This document shows positions 43,696-53,123 of a stretch of DNA of 64,000 nt, piece after piece (positions within the stretch are counted from its first letter, which is position 1; every line of letters begins with the position of its first letter). Where the stretch lies: NCBI RefSeq assembly GCF_900141885.1, contig NZ_FQYY01000001.1, positions 372,001 to 436,000 on the forward strand, written 5' to 3'. The notes beneath the pieces are model-generated. The model saw nothing but the letters and a program-made list of their open reading frames with translations. It was not told the origin of the DNA and searched no databases. The DNA is from Mesonia phycicola. GTDB taxonomy: Bacteria; Bacteroidota; Bacteroidia; Flavobacteriales; Flavobacteriaceae. The position numbers and the translations under genes are program-made.

Positions 43696-44617
43696 GAGAT
43701 TTTATGGTTTTAATAAAAATATCGTTTACTGACGGAATCACTTCTACAAAGTGGTTAATTTTACCGTGATTCATTAAAAATGACAATAAATTATTTTGAG
43801 AATATTTTTCTGGAATTTTAATATTTAACTGAAGATCTTGATGTATACTATGAAAAAAAGTAGGTGTAACTTCAAATTTTTCTTGTAACAATTGCTTAAA
43901 CTGCTCTTCTTGTGTTGGCTCTATACCTACTTGGTAGGTGTTAGATTTAAACTGCTTTTTTATATAAGAAACTTTACCATCTAATAATTTATTAGATTTA
44001 TGTATAAGTGCCATATAATCACAAAGTTCTTCTACACTTTCCATTCTGTGAGTAGAAAATAAAATGGTAGCACCATCATCCCTCAATTTTAAAATCTCAT
44101 CTCTAATTAAATTTGCATTTACGGGATCAAATCCGCTAAATGGCTCATCAAAAATTAAAAGTTTTGGTTGGTGAAGTACGGTTACAATAAATTGTATTTT
44201 TTGTGCCATCCCTTTAGAGAGCTCTTGTATTTTTTTATTCCACCAGTCACCTATTTCTAATCTTTCAAACCAATATTTAAGTCTAACAGTAGCTTCTTTT
44301 TTAGATAGACCTTTTAGTTGAGCTAAATAAAGTACCTGCTCACCTACCTTCATACTTTTATAAAGCCCTCTTTCTTCTGGTAAATACCCAATATATTGTA
44401 TGTGTTCTGGTTTTAATGGCTCTCCGTCTAGTAAAATTTCACCTTGATCTGGCATAGTAATTTGATTTACTATTCTAATAAAGGTGGTTTTTCCTGCTCC
44501 GTTAGGGCCCAAAATACCAAATATACTTTGCTGTGGCACTTCTATTGAAAGTTGATTGAGAGCTGTAAAATCTCCATACTTTTTGGATACGTTCTCTGCG
44601 ACTAAGAGGTTTTGCAT
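43688..44617 (-). CDS. ABC transporter ATPase (NatA-like)
   Basis: 309 residues with Walker A GPNGAGKTT, signature LSKGMAQKIQF, Walker B LLIFDEPFSGFDP and a C-terminal DUF4162-like domain (after about 225). It pairs with the downstream permease. Substrate not predictable. Confidence 0.92.
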   Translation of the reverse strand: MQNLLVAENVSKKYGDFTALNQLSIEVPQQSIFGILGPNGAGKTTFIRIVNQITMPDQGEILLDGEPLKPEHIQYIGYLPEERGLYKSMKVGEQVLYLAQLKGLSKKEATVRLKYWFERLEIGDWWNKKIQELSKGMAQKIQFIVTVLHQPKLLIFDEPFSGFDPVNANLIRDEILKLRDDGATILFSTHRMESVEELCDYMALIHKSNKLLDGKVSYIKKQFKSNTYQVGIEPTQEEQFKQLLQEKFEVTPTFFHSIHQDLQLNIKIPEKYSQNNLLSFLMNHGKINHFVEVIPSVNDIFIKTIKSHA

Positions 44618-44688
44618 ACTATTTTATTATTCGGCAAAAATATAGGTTTCCATAGAAATAAGGTGGAGAAACTGCTATAAAAATAAAA

Positions 44689-44720
44689 CCCACCCTTAAA
44701 ATTATTACTCTAAGGATGGG
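44689..44720 (-). terminator. Intrinsic terminator of the grpE-dnaJ operon
   Basis: On the minus strand the stem CCCATCCTTA / TAAGGGTGGG (one mismatch) is followed by a T-rich tract. It lies 86 bases beyond the dnaJ stop. Confidence 0.75.
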
Positions 44721-44744
44721 AAAAAAATTGCTATGAAAAAGAAA

Positions 44745-44772
44745 AATATCACTATAATTAAATAGTGATATT
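44745..44772. repeat. Perfect 11-bp inverted repeat with A/T-rich loop
   Basis: AATATCACTAT (44745-44755), loop AATTAA, ATAGTGATATT (44762-44772), between dnaJ and its terminator. No T tract follows on either side, so it is not a classical terminator; a protein-binding site or an RNA processing stem are options. Confidence 0.6.
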
Positions 44773-44805
44773 CAAATATATATAAAATTTTGTTAATTAA
44801 AGCTG

Positions 44806-45933
44806 TTATGAAAACATATCTTTAACTTTCTCAAAAAATGACTTATCGCTTTTTTCTGGATTTGGAGTAAAATTTTCATCTCCCTGCATTCTCTCAAAAA
44901 AGTCTTTTTGTTCTTTAGATAAGGTTTTAGGCGTCCAAACATTTACGTGTACCAATAAATCTCCTTTACCATAACCATTTATACTAGGAATACCTTTACC
45001 TCTTAGGCGTAAAATTTTTCCGCTCTGCACACCAGAATCTATCTTTATTCTAACTTTACCAGTTACAGTTTGTATTTCTTTAGAAGCTCCTAAAACTGCC
45101 TCTGAGTAACTAATATATAAGTCATAATGTAAATTATCACCTTCTCTCTGAAGAAATTCATGTTCTTTTTCTTCAATAGCCACTAGTAAATCACCAGCAA
45201 TACCATTACCTGGTGCCTCATTACCTTTACCAGAAACTTTTAACTGCATACCTTCTACAACTCCAGCAGGTATTTTAACAGAAATGGTTTCTTCTTTAAG
45301 TATTAACCCTTGGCTATCTGCATCTGAAGGTCTTTTGTCAATCATTTGTCCGCTACCGCCACATACATTACAAGGAGATGCGGTTTGCATTCTACCTAAA
45401 ATAGTATTGGTAACACGTGTAACTTGACCTGTACCGTGACACGTAGAACAAGTTTTGTACGTTGTGCCAGCAGCCTGAACTTTACGCTTAACTTTTATTT
45501 TTTTCTCTACCCCGTTAGCTATTTCTTCTAGGGTAAGTTTTACTCTAATACGCAAGTTGCTGCCTTTAGCTCTACGCTGACCTCCGCCACCGCCAAAGCC
45601 ACCAAAACCTCCGCCACCGCCACCAAAGGCGCTCCCGAAGATATCACCAAACTGACTAAAGATATCATCCATATTCATATTGCCAGCACCGCCACCAAAG
45701 CCGCCAGAACCATCAAAAGCTGCATGCCCCATTTGATCGTAACGTGCTCTTTTGTCAGGGTCACTTAAAACCTCATAGGCTTCTGCAGATTTTTTAAACA
45801 TATCTTCTGCCTTAGCATCATCCGGATTTTTATCTGGATGGTACTTAATAGCCATTTTACGGTATGCTTTCTTTATCTCTGCAGCACTAGCTCCTTTGCT
45901 AATCCCTAATACGTCATAAAAATCTTCTTTCAT
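44806..45933 (-). CDS. dnaJ: Molecular chaperone DnaJ
   Basis: 375 residues. J domain at 1-65 with the HPD motif (YHPDKNPDD), a Gly/Phe-rich linker with runs of Gly (about 75-120), then a zinc region and the two substrate-binding beta domains. Only two CxxCxGxG repeats are visible (CSTCHGTG and CNVCGGSG) where E. coli DnaJ has four. It stimulates DnaK ATPase and delivers unfolded proteins. ATG at 45933 chosen over an upstream TTG. Confidence 0.95.
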   Translation of the reverse strand: MKEDFYDVLGISKGASAAEIKKAYRKMAIKYHPDKNPDDAKAEDMFKKSAEAYEVLSDPDKRARYDQMGHAAFDGSGGFGGGAGNMNMDDIFSQFGDIFGSAFGGGGGGFGGFGGGGGQRRAKGSNLRIRVKLTLEEIANGVEKKIKVKRKVQAAGTTYKTCSTCHGTGQVTRVTNTILGRMQTASPCNVCGGSGQMIDKRPSDADSQGLILKEETISVKIPAGVVEGMQLKVSGKGNEAPGNGIAGDLLVAIEEKEHEFLQREGDNLHYDLYISYSEAVLGASKEIQTVTGKVRIKIDSGVQSGKILRLRGKGIPSINGYGKGDLLVHVNVWTPKTLSKEQKDFFERMQGDENFTPNPEKSDKSFFEKVKDMFS

Positions 45934-45961
45934 CAATAATAATTTCTAATTAAAAATAGGT

Positions 45962-46537
45962 TTACTTACCGGTTACAACTTTTGGATATCTAATAATTTT
46001 TTCTCCCAAAGTATAACCTTTCTCTACCACATCTACAATCTTACCTTTTAATTTTTTGTCTGGAGCAGGAATTTGGGTAATTGCCTCATGTAAATCTGCA
46101 TCAAAACTATCACCTGCTTTTATTTGCATTGGCTCAAGACCTTTGTTTTTTAAAGTCTCTCTTAGTTTGTTGCTTATTAACTGCACTCCTTCCAAAAGAT
46201 TTTTGTCTTCTGTTTTTTCAATCTCTACCATAGCTCTATCAAAATCATCTAATACAGGAAGCATAGATACCATTACATCTTTACTTGCTGTTTTAAATAA
46301 CTCAATACGCTCTTTGCTAGTTCTTCTTTTATAGTTTTCAAATTCAGCAAAAAGTCTTAAGAATTTATCTTTTTCTTTCTCTACCTCTTCTCTAAGTTTT
46401 TCTTCGACAGATAATTCTTCTACGTTTTCAGATTGCTCTTCAGCAGACTCTACATCTTCAATAGCTTGATCAATTGTGTTTTCTAAATTATCTTTCAAGC
46501 TCTCTTCTTGATTATTTTGGTCTTTATCTTTGCTCAT
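45962..46537 (-). CDS. grpE: Nucleotide exchange factor GrpE
   Basis: 191 residues. An acidic disordered N-terminus (to about 50) is followed by the long coiled coil (EEKLREEVEKEKDKFLRLFAEFENYKRRT) and the C-terminal beta wing (HEAITQIPAPD, VVEKGYTLGEKIIRYPKVVTGK). It releases ADP from DnaK. ATG at 46537 is used; an upstream in-frame start at 46603 would give 22 unusual residues. dnaJ follows after 28 bases. Confidence 0.95.
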   Translation of the reverse strand: MSKDKDQNNQEESLKDNLENTIDQAIEDVESAEEQSENVEELSVEEKLREEVEKEKDKFLRLFAEFENYKRRTSKERIELFKTASKDVMVSMLPVLDDFDRAMVEIEKTEDKNLLEGVQLISNKLRETLKNKGLEPMQIKAGDSFDADLHEAITQIPAPDKKLKGKIVDVVEKGYTLGEKIIRYPKVVTGK

Positions 46538-46657
46538 TTTATTTTGTTCTTTATAGTAGACTGTTGTAGGCAAATGTATTGCCATTTCTACTAAAAATGC
46601 CAAAATGTCACCGTTAAGTTTTAATATTTATTTAAGAATAATAGTAATTTCTTAGAT

Positions 46658-46665
46658 TACATTTG
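46658..46665 (+). promoter_or_regulatory. -7 box (TACATTTG) upstream of the YceI gene
   Basis: TACATTTG matches TAnnTTTG and lies 32 bases upstream of the ATG at 46698. The -33 TTG is missing. Confidence 0.45.
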
Positions 46666-46697
46666 AATGTTATATTTAAAACCAAATTATCTAAAAG

Positions 46698-47369
46698 ATG
46701 AAAAAAGTATTTTTAAACATGTTTATGGTTGCAGCATTAGGTGTGTCTGTAATTTCTTGTAAAAATGAAGTTAAAAATGAAACAGAAGCTAAAGAAGCGG
46801 AAGAAGTAACAGAAGTTACTGATGAGGCTGCGGTTTATATTGTTTCTGCAGAAGAGTCTAAAATTGAATGGCTAGGAGCTAAACCTACAGGATCTCACAA
46901 CGGTACTATTAATGTAAAAGAAGGTGAAATTTTATTAGGCAACGATATAGTAGAGGGAGGTCACTTTGTTATTGATATGAAGAGTATTGCTGTTGAAGAT
47001 TTAGAAGGAGACCAAAAAGAAAGTCTAGAATCTCATTTAATGGGTACTGTAGAAGGTAAAGAGGGTGATTTCTTTAATGTTCAAAAATATCCTGAAGCTG
47101 ATTTTGAAATTACTAACGTAGAGAATAAAGATGGCAAAACTTGGTTAAACGGTAATTTAACTTTAAAAGAAACTACTAAAAACATTAGTATTCCTGTATT
47201 TATAGAAACTACCGATGAGGGTATTACTTTAAGTAGTGAAACTTTTACAATAGATAGAACTAATTGGAATATTAACTACGGGTCTAAATCCGTATTTGAT
47301 AACTTAGGAGATAAGTTTATTAAAGATGATATTGAATTAAAAGTTACTTTAAAAGGTAAAAAATCTTAA
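46698..47369 (+). CDS. YceI family lipoprotein
   Basis: 223 residues. Lipoprotein signal ending VSVISC, an acidic Glu/Val-rich linker (to about 45), then the YceI lipocalin-like barrel: ESKIEWLGAKPTGSHNGTINVKEGE, then FFNVQKYPEADFEIT, LTLKETTKNISIPV and a last strand IKDDIELKVTLKG. YceI proteins bind isoprenoid or fatty-acid chains in the periplasm. Confidence 0.92.
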   Translation: MKKVFLNMFMVAALGVSVISCKNEVKNETEAKEAEEVTEVTDEAAVYIVSAEESKIEWLGAKPTGSHNGTINVKEGEILLGNDIVEGGHFVIDMKSIAVEDLEGDQKESLESHLMGTVEGKEGDFFNVQKYPEADFEITNVENKDGKTWLNGNLTLKETTKNISIPVFIETTDEGITLSSETFTIDRTNWNINYGSKSVFDNLGDKFIKDDIELKVTLKGKKS

Positions 47370-47388
47370 TTTAAAAGGTCTTCAATAA

Positions 47389-47421
47389 AAAAGCCTCTGA
47401 TAAAAATATCAGAGGCTTTTT
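47389..47421. terminator. Bidirectional intrinsic terminator
   Basis: Perfect 14-bp stem AAAAGCCTCTGATA (47389-47402) / TATCAGAGGCTTTT (47407-47420) between the convergent YceI and TIGR01777 genes. Confidence 0.92.
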
Positions 47422-48324
47422 TTATAATAAATTTTCTAAAGCAGGACCTACGTGATCAAAATAATATACAAAGCCCAATGCATCTAGTTTAGAGTTGCTT
47501 ACTAATTGACTAGATAGTACTAAAGTAGATCTTTCTCCTAATAACGTTTTTAAAACAAAGGCCGGCACTTTGGGTAAAATAATAGGCTTCTCTACTATTT
47601 TTGCAATGGCATAAGTTAGTTTTTTATTACTAACAGGGTTTGGTGCTACTGCATTAAATACACCATCTAGATTTTTGTGTATTGCAAAAATAAAAATCCT
47701 AGCTAAGTCTTCTATATGAATCCAAGACTGCCATTGTTTACCACTACCTAATGGTGAGCCTACATAATTTTCTACTACTTTTTGAATATGTGGCAGAGCT
47801 CCTCCATTTTCAGAAAGAACTAAACCAATTCTAATTTTAGCTACATCAACTCCCAATTTCTCAAATTGGTCTACAGAAGCTTCCCATTTTACTACCACAT
47901 CTCCTAAAAAATTATCTGCTTTACCAGAATAATCTTCTTTATACAGAGTAGTTAATGAATCTGGATATATGCCAATAGCACTTGCCGAGACTATTTGAGT
48001 AATCTCATGACTATTATTTTTTAGTGTATTAAATAATAAATTTGCAGAGTCTACCCTGCTATCTATTATTGCTTTTTTGTGAGAAGGTGTCCAAGGTTTA
48101 GAAACACTTGCGCCAACTAAATTGATGATTTTATCTACTCCGTTTAAACAATTACTATCAATCTCCCCTTTTTTCGGGTTCCAATAAAAACCTTTAAAAT
48201 CTGATTGATTTTTAATTTTATCTTTTGAAGTAGTTAAGTAGTTTACAGCAATATTTTCTTTTTGGCAAAGTTTCACAATCTCAGAACCAACCAAGCCTGT
48301 TGCCCCTGTAATTAAAACTTTCAT
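47422..48324 (-). CDS. TIGR01777 family oxidoreductase (atypical SDR)
   Basis: 300 residues. GATGLVGSEIV NAD(P) loop at the N-terminus; INLVGASVSKPWTPSHKKAI and SASAIGIYPD, the latter with the TIGR01777 substitution of the YxxxK site; and the C-terminal domain with VPAFVLKTLLGERSTLVLSSQ. The family resembles YfcH and the plant SulA/GC1-like proteins; reaction unknown. Confidence 0.9.
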   Translation of the reverse strand: MKVLITGATGLVGSEIVKLCQKENIAVNYLTTSKDKIKNQSDFKGFYWNPKKGEIDSNCLNGVDKIINLVGASVSKPWTPSHKKAIIDSRVDSANLLFNTLKNNSHEITQIVSASAIGIYPDSLTTLYKEDYSGKADNFLGDVVVKWEASVDQFEKLGVDVAKIRIGLVLSENGGALPHIQKVVENYVGSPLGSGKQWQSWIHIEDLARIFIFAIHKNLDGVFNAVAPNPVSNKKLTYAIAKIVEKPIILPKVPAFVLKTLLGERSTLVLSSQLVSNSKLDALGFVYYFDHVGPALENLL

Positions 48325-48418
48325 ATTTTTTTATTTTGAATGTAGCTATATTTTTACAAGTATGTACTTTAATTAATACAGGTTTAACAGCTGTTTTATA
48401 ATTTCTTTTTTTTAATAT

Positions 48419-49099
48419 TTATGCTTCTGTTTTTACTGCACGAAGCATCTCTCTTTTACCCGGAGGCCCTTCTAATCTTTCTACTTGAAAACCGCAATCT
48501 TGCATAGCTCTTCTTGCACTACCCTTAGCTGAGTAGGTTACCAAAACACCATTTACTTTTAGTGCCTTATACATTTGCTCAAAAATTGGTTTTTCCCATA
48601 GTTCTGGTTGTACTCTAGCTCCAAATGCATCAAAATAAATAAGTTGATAAGCATTTACGTCATCAATATCTTTAAAAAATTTCTTCTGCTTAGTAAGAGT
48701 AAAAAAATCTGTTATCCTTGATGCTTTTTCCCACTCTGCATCGTGAATTTTATCAAAATTTAAAATAGCCTCCTTCTTTTTAAACTGCGTGGCATAATTT
48801 AATTTTTTCACCTCTTCTGCTGCCACAGGATAGGCCTCTACACCTGTATAATTAACAAAAACGTTTTTATCTTGTGCTTCTAACAAGGTAATTAAAGAGT
48901 TTAAACCTGTACCAAAGCCTATTTCTAAAATATTTATTTTCTCAGGTAAATTTGTTTCTATCAAATAAAACAATCCCATTTTAATAAATACATGATAAGC
49001 TTCTTGTATAGCGCCGTGTTTAGAGTGGTATTGCTCATTCCACTCTGGGAGATGAATGGTTGTAGAACCATCTGCTGTAGTAATAATTTCTCTTTTCAA
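48419..49099 (-). CDS. mnmD: tRNA 5-methylaminomethyl-2-thiouridine methyltransferase MnmD (MnmC-like, stand-alone)
   Basis: 226 residues. It corresponds to the N-terminal methyltransferase domain of the fused MnmC. SAM motif LEIGFGTGLNSLITLLEA; LIYFDAFGARVQPELWEKPIFEQMYKALKVNGVLVTYSAKGSARR is the family mark. It completes mnm5s2U34 in tRNAs for Lys, Glu and Gln. The FAD oxidoreductase MnmC2 half is not next to it. Start is TTG at 49099. Confidence 0.9.
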   Translation of the reverse strand: MKREIITTADGSTTIHLPEWNEQYHSKHGAIQEAYHVFIKMGLFYLIETNLPEKINILEIGFGTGLNSLITLLEAQDKNVFVNYTGVEAYPVAAEEVKKLNYATQFKKKEAILNFDKIHDAEWEKASRITDFFTLTKQKKFFKDIDDVNAYQLIYFDAFGARVQPELWEKPIFEQMYKALKVNGVLVTYSAKGSARRAMQDCGFQVERLEGPPGKREMLRAVKTEA

Positions 49100-49210
49100 A
49101 AGTAGTAGCTGTATTTTTAAATTTCTATTTTATTAACAACTAAAAAAATAAAAATTTAGTTATTCATTATAAACAATATACTTTATAATTATTTTTTACA
49201 TAAATTAAAA

Positions 49211-49249
49211 AAAGCCATTTTAGATATGAAGTGCATCTAAAATGGCTTT
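49211..49249 (-). terminator. Intrinsic terminator of the DUF4920 gene
   Basis: Perfect 15-bp stem AAAGCCATTTTAGAT / ATCTAAAATGGCTTT; on the minus strand it is followed by a T run. It lies 25 bases beyond the DUF4920 stop. Confidence 0.9.
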
Positions 49250-49273
49250 GTACATTGTACACTAGATTTATAA

Positions 49274-49807
49274 TTATTGCTTAGTAGGTTTTTCCATTAA
49301 AACACCGGTAGCCATAAAAGCATATTCTTTTTTAGGCTCTGTTATTGCAGCAATTTCTTCTTCTGTTTTGCCAGCATCTTGCGCATAATGTTTTAATTCT
49401 TCTACAGGAGTCTCTGTTATATAAGCCTTACCCTCTACAATAGTTTCTTTGTTTTCTGCATCTAGAGGTACAAAAAATTTATAATCTTTAAATTTTACAA
49501 AAGATGTTAAAGAGTCTGCCAATTTTAGTTTCATCCAACATCCTTTTTCTTTACAAACTTTATCTACCGTAGACTTAAATTTCACATCTAATGTATCTCC
49601 AACACTCATAGCGTCAAACTTTGCTTTCATTTCTGAAGCACTAATTACATTTTCTTCGTCTATTTTTTCACCAAAACTAGCATATTTAGTTTCAGATGCA
49701 ATTGCCATATCTTTAGCATCTTGGGTATTTTCTTGTGAAGGTTCTTTAGAAACATCTTTACAACTAATTAAAGCTAACACAGAAAGTGAAAATATTATTC
49801 TTTTCAT
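49274..49807 (-). CDS. DUF4920 domain lipoprotein
   Basis: 177 residues with lipobox ALISC (Cys16). The mature domain has VDKVCKEKGCWMKLKLADSLTSFVKFKDYKFFVPLDAENK, the DUF4920 core with two conserved cysteines in a CxxxxC arrangement around a Trp, and a helical end (EEIAAITEPKKEYAF). Function unknown. It is divergent from ilvE. Confidence 0.85.
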   Translation of the reverse strand: MKRIIFSLSVLALISCKDVSKEPSQENTQDAKDMAIASETKYASFGEKIDEENVISASEMKAKFDAMSVGDTLDVKFKSTVDKVCKEKGCWMKLKLADSLTSFVKFKDYKFFVPLDAENKETIVEGKAYITETPVEELKHYAQDAGKTEEEIAAITEPKKEYAFMATGVLMEKPTKQ

Positions 49808-49842
49808 AATATAATTGTTATTTGACTGATTATAATTTAATA

Positions 49843-49871
49843 CAAATTTAAGAATATTAGAAGTTTTTCAA
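49843..49871 (-). promoter_or_regulatory. Promoter of the DUF4920 gene (TTG-N18-TAAATTTG)
   Basis: On the minus strand TTG (49871-49869) and TAAATTTG (49850-49843) are 18 bases apart, close to consensus. Confidence 0.65.
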
Positions 49872-49886
49872 GAATTTTTAATTTAA

Positions 49887-49894
49887 TACTTTTG
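49887..49894 (+). promoter_or_regulatory. -7 box (TACTTTTG) of ilvE
   Basis: TACTTTTG matches TAnnTTTG, 21 bases upstream of the ilvE ATG. A T-run takes the -33 place. It overlaps the -33 zone of the divergent promoter closely. Confidence 0.6.
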
Positions 49895-49915
49895 TAAAAA
49901 ATTAAAACAAACACA

Positions 49916-50983
49916 ATGAAAACTCAAAGTACCACTTTAGACATCACAAAAGCCTCTTCTTCTAGAATCAGCGAGGTTGATTTTGACAACTTAGCATTTG
50001 GTAAACACTACTCAGACCATATGATGATTTGTGACTATAAAGATGGTCAATGGCAAACCCCTCAAGTTTTGCCTTACGGACCTTTATCTATGGATCCTTC
50101 TTCTAAAGTTTTTCACTACGGCCAAGCTGTTTTTGAAGGAATGAAAGCTTTTAAAGATGAAGATGATAAAGTTTGGTTATTTAGACCAGAAGATAATTTT
50201 AAGCGTATTAATATTTCTGCAGAAAGGTTAGCAATGCCAGCCTTCCCTAAAGAATATTTTTTTGAAGCATTAGAAACCATTTTAAAGTTTGATAAAGATT
50301 GGATTAAAACAGGTAAAGGAAACTCTCTTTACATTAGACCATTTGTTATTGGAACAGAAAATGGTGTTTCTGCCTCTCCATCAAGCGAGTATAAATTTAT
50401 AATTATTTGCTGCCCAGCAAAAGCATATTACTCTAATCCTGTAAAAGTTACTATCGCTCAAAAATATAGTAGATCTGCAGATGGAGGTGTTGGTTATGCT
50501 AAAGCCGCAGGTAACTATGCAGCTCAATTTTACCCTACCAACTTAGCGAAAGAAAAAGGGTACGATCAAGTAATCTGGACAGATGCTAATACACACGAGT
50601 ACTTAGAAGAATGCGGTACAATGAATGTATTTTTTAGAGTAGGAGATAAATTAATTACTGCACCTACTAACGATCGTATTTTAGATGGTATCACACGTAA
50701 AAGTATTATAGCTCTTGCTGAAGATGAAGGCGTTACTGTAGAAGTAAGACGCGTTTCTGTTAAAGAAATTGTAGAAGCTGCTAAAAATGGAGAATTAAAA
50801 GAAATTTTTGGAGCTGGTACTGCAGCTACCATTGTGCCATTTTTAGGTTTTGACTTTAATGATGAGTATTTTGAGCTACCACAAGTAGAAAACTCTTATG
50901 GAGCTAGATTTAAAACAAGACTACAAGACATACAATACAATCTTGCAGAAGATAAATTTAATTGGACATACGAAGTAAAGTAA
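49916..50983 (+). CDS. ilvE: Branched-chain amino acid aminotransferase
   Basis: 355 residues, PLP fold type IV. FGKHYSDHMMICDY, then YGQAVFEGMKAFK, the lysine region GVGYAKAAGNYAAQ, and YLEECGTMNVFF are the eukaryote/BCAT2-type marks. It converts leucine, isoleucine and valine to keto acids and back with glutamate. Monocistronic with its own promoter and terminator. Confidence 0.94.
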   Translation: MKTQSTTLDITKASSSRISEVDFDNLAFGKHYSDHMMICDYKDGQWQTPQVLPYGPLSMDPSSKVFHYGQAVFEGMKAFKDEDDKVWLFRPEDNFKRINISAERLAMPAFPKEYFFEALETILKFDKDWIKTGKGNSLYIRPFVIGTENGVSASPSSEYKFIIICCPAKAYYSNPVKVTIAQKYSRSADGGVGYAKAAGNYAAQFYPTNLAKEKGYDQVIWTDANTHEYLEECGTMNVFFRVGDKLITAPTNDRILDGITRKSIIALAEDEGVTVEVRRVSVKEIVEAAKNGELKEIFGAGTAATIVPFLGFDFNDEYFELPQVENSYGARFKTRLQDIQYNLAEDKFNWTYEVK

Positions 50984-51010
50984 TACTTACTTTTACCAAA
51001 AACATACTTA

Positions 51011-51043
51011 AAAGCCAAGGTAATTATTCCTTGGCTTTTTTCT
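51011..51043 (+). terminator. Intrinsic terminator of ilvE
   Basis: AAAGCCAAGG, loop of eight, CCTTGGCTTT and a T run. Confidence 0.9.
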
Positions 51044-51097
51044 TTTAAAAAAGGAAACCTTATTGCTCTAAAAAAAAAGAAGTAACTTATTTTTTAA

Positions 51098-51105
51098 TAA
51101 GTTTG
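51098..51105 (+). promoter_or_regulatory. -7 box (TAAGTTTG) of the BamA-like gene
   Basis: TAAGTTTG lies 23 bases before the TTG start at 51129; no clear -33 TTG. Confidence 0.45.
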
Positions 51106-51128
51106 TTTACACCCTAAAATAAAAGCTT

Positions 51129-52997
51129 TTGAAATACGCTTGCATACTATTATTCTTCTTTTGCTTTTCGGCATTTGCCCAAAAAAAAGACAGCCTTAGT
51201 AGCGTGCCTAAGAAAGACTCTTTATACCTTAAAAGAAGCGAAGATTTTTACAGAAATATTCAAATAAAATCAAAAAACAGCCAATTCACCAAGATGTTAC
51301 ACAGCTTGATGTTTGAACCTGTAAATCCTGCTAATGAGAAAGAGACTATAAAAAAAATTGAAAATCAACTTAACAGAAATTTTAAAGAACACCAAGGTAA
51401 AATTATAAGAAAAATACAAATTACCACGCTAGACCCATTTGGCTATAATGAAAAAGATACAACCGTATCTCCTCAAAAAGGAATAGATAAAATAGGAAAT
51501 GCCCTTCACGCAAGCACAAAATCTTTTACCGTTAGAGGGTTACTTTTAATTAAAAAAAACAAAGCCTTAGATTCTCTAAAAATTCTAGAGACAGAACGAT
51601 TATTAAGACAGCGAAAGTTTATAAGACGAGCAATTATAAGACCTGAAAAAATAACTAATGTAAAAGACTCTATAGACTTGCACGTTTATGTACTTGATAG
51701 TTGGAGCTTAGATGTAGATGGAGATATCTCTACCAGCAAAGGAGAGTTAAGATTAAGAGAATTCAATTTTTTTGGTTTAGGCCACCAAGTAACCACTACC
51801 TATAAACGTGATTTTCAAGACAAAGACGAAGTTGGCTTCACTCTTGGTTATAGAGCAAGAAATTTATATAATACTTTTATAGATGCAGAAGTATTAAGAG
51901 ATGTAGAAACCAACCAATCTTACAGAAACTTAGCTAGTTTAACCAGAACATTTTATTCTCCATATGCTAGATGGGCAGGAGAAATTAGCCTGCAACAACG
52001 TTATTATTATGAAAATTTTTATAACAGCACTATAGATTCTGTAATACTAGATCCTTTAAAAACAAAAACACTAAATATTTGGGGTGGTTACGCTATACCA
52101 ATTGCTAATAAAAACTCTAAAGAAAAACTGCCTACCAACTTAATTTTAGCTGCCAGATACTCTAAATTAGATTATATAGAACGCCCTAACGAGCAAATTG
52201 ACTCTGTAGCTTATTTCTCTAATGAAAATGTTGCCTTAGGCTCTATAGGTATTAGAAACATAAATTATGTAAGAGATAGATATATTTTTAGAAATGGAGA
52301 TATAGAAGATATCGCTATTGGTAATAGCTATTTTATACATTCTGGTATACAAAGAAACCTATACCAAAATAATTTTTACTTTGGTATAGACTTAACTTTC
52401 TCTAATTATTACAAAGACTTTGGCTATTTGGCAGCTAGTACAGAATATGGAAGTTACTTTAATAGTGGAGACGTTTCTAGATCTGTTTTTAAATTTGAAG
52501 GAACATACTTCTCCCCTATTTTTACTATAGGCAATTGGTACATGAGGCAATTTGTAAAGTCTAATGTAGTAGTTGGTATTAATAGAAAAGAAATTATAAA
52601 AGACAGAATAGATTTAGATGGAGATAGAGGTATTCAAGGCTTTAATAGTCAAGAAGTATACGGTACCAGAAAATTTGTTTTCAGTTTTCAAACACAGTCT
52701 TACGTGCCATTTAGTTGGTTAGGCTTTAGAATGAGTCCGTTTATTTCTTTTGATTTAGGTTTTATTGGAGAAGAACCTAGATCATTTTTTTCTAATGATT
52801 TATACAGCAGGTTTGGCGCTGGCTTTTTAATTAGTAACGATTATTTTGTTTTTGATACTATTAAACTCTCTTTTTCTGTTTACCCTAGTATACCTGGCCA
52901 AGGTGAAAACATTATGAAATTTAATGGTAATTACGATAATCTTTTCAATTTAGATAATTACAATTATGAAGAACCTCATATTGTAGAATATCGTTAA
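51129..52997 (+). CDS. Outer-membrane BamA/D15-like barrel protein with POTRA-like domain
   Basis: 622 residues with a signal peptide (MKYACILLFFFCFSAFAQ). A region near 90-190 (IRKIQITTLDPFGYNEKDT, TVRGLLLIKKNKALDSLKILETERLLRQRKFIRRAII, DLHVYVLDSW) looks like one or two POTRA domains. It is followed by a C-terminal barrel (about 200-622) that begins LREFNFFGLGHQVTTTYKRDF. Such proteins insert barrel proteins or translocate partners across the outer membrane. It is not BamA itself, which is about 850 residues in this family. Start is TTG at 51129. Confidence 0.75.
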   Translation: MKYACILLFFFCFSAFAQKKDSLSSVPKKDSLYLKRSEDFYRNIQIKSKNSQFTKMLHSLMFEPVNPANEKETIKKIENQLNRNFKEHQGKIIRKIQITTLDPFGYNEKDTTVSPQKGIDKIGNALHASTKSFTVRGLLLIKKNKALDSLKILETERLLRQRKFIRRAIIRPEKITNVKDSIDLHVYVLDSWSLDVDGDISTSKGELRLREFNFFGLGHQVTTTYKRDFQDKDEVGFTLGYRARNLYNTFIDAEVLRDVETNQSYRNLASLTRTFYSPYARWAGEISLQQRYYYENFYNSTIDSVILDPLKTKTLNIWGGYAIPIANKNSKEKLPTNLILAARYSKLDYIERPNEQIDSVAYFSNENVALGSIGIRNINYVRDRYIFRNGDIEDIAIGNSYFIHSGIQRNLYQNNFYFGIDLTFSNYYKDFGYLAASTEYGSYFNSGDVSRSVFKFEGTYFSPIFTIGNWYMRQFVKSNVVVGINRKEIIKDRIDLDGDRGIQGFNSQEVYGTRKFVFSFQTQSYVPFSWLGFRMSPFISFDLGFIGEEPRSFFSNDLYSRFGAGFLISNDYFVFDTIKLSFSVYPSIPGQGENIMKFNGNYDNLFNLDNYNYEEPHIVEYR

Positions 52998-53123
52998 GTA
53001 AAAAACTTTGATATTGGTTATAAATAATTGATAATAATAGTTTTTAGAAATAATTTATTACCTTCCTACAAAATTAGGTTATTCACAACCGTTATAAAAT
53101 ACATTAATCAAAATTTAGACTGA

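Noticed and set aside
48419-49099. Fused MnmC
   Set aside because: Only the methyltransferase half is present; no FAD oxidoreductase domain follows.
51129-52997. BamA itself
   Set aside because: Too short and with too few POTRA-like regions; kept as BamA/D15-like.
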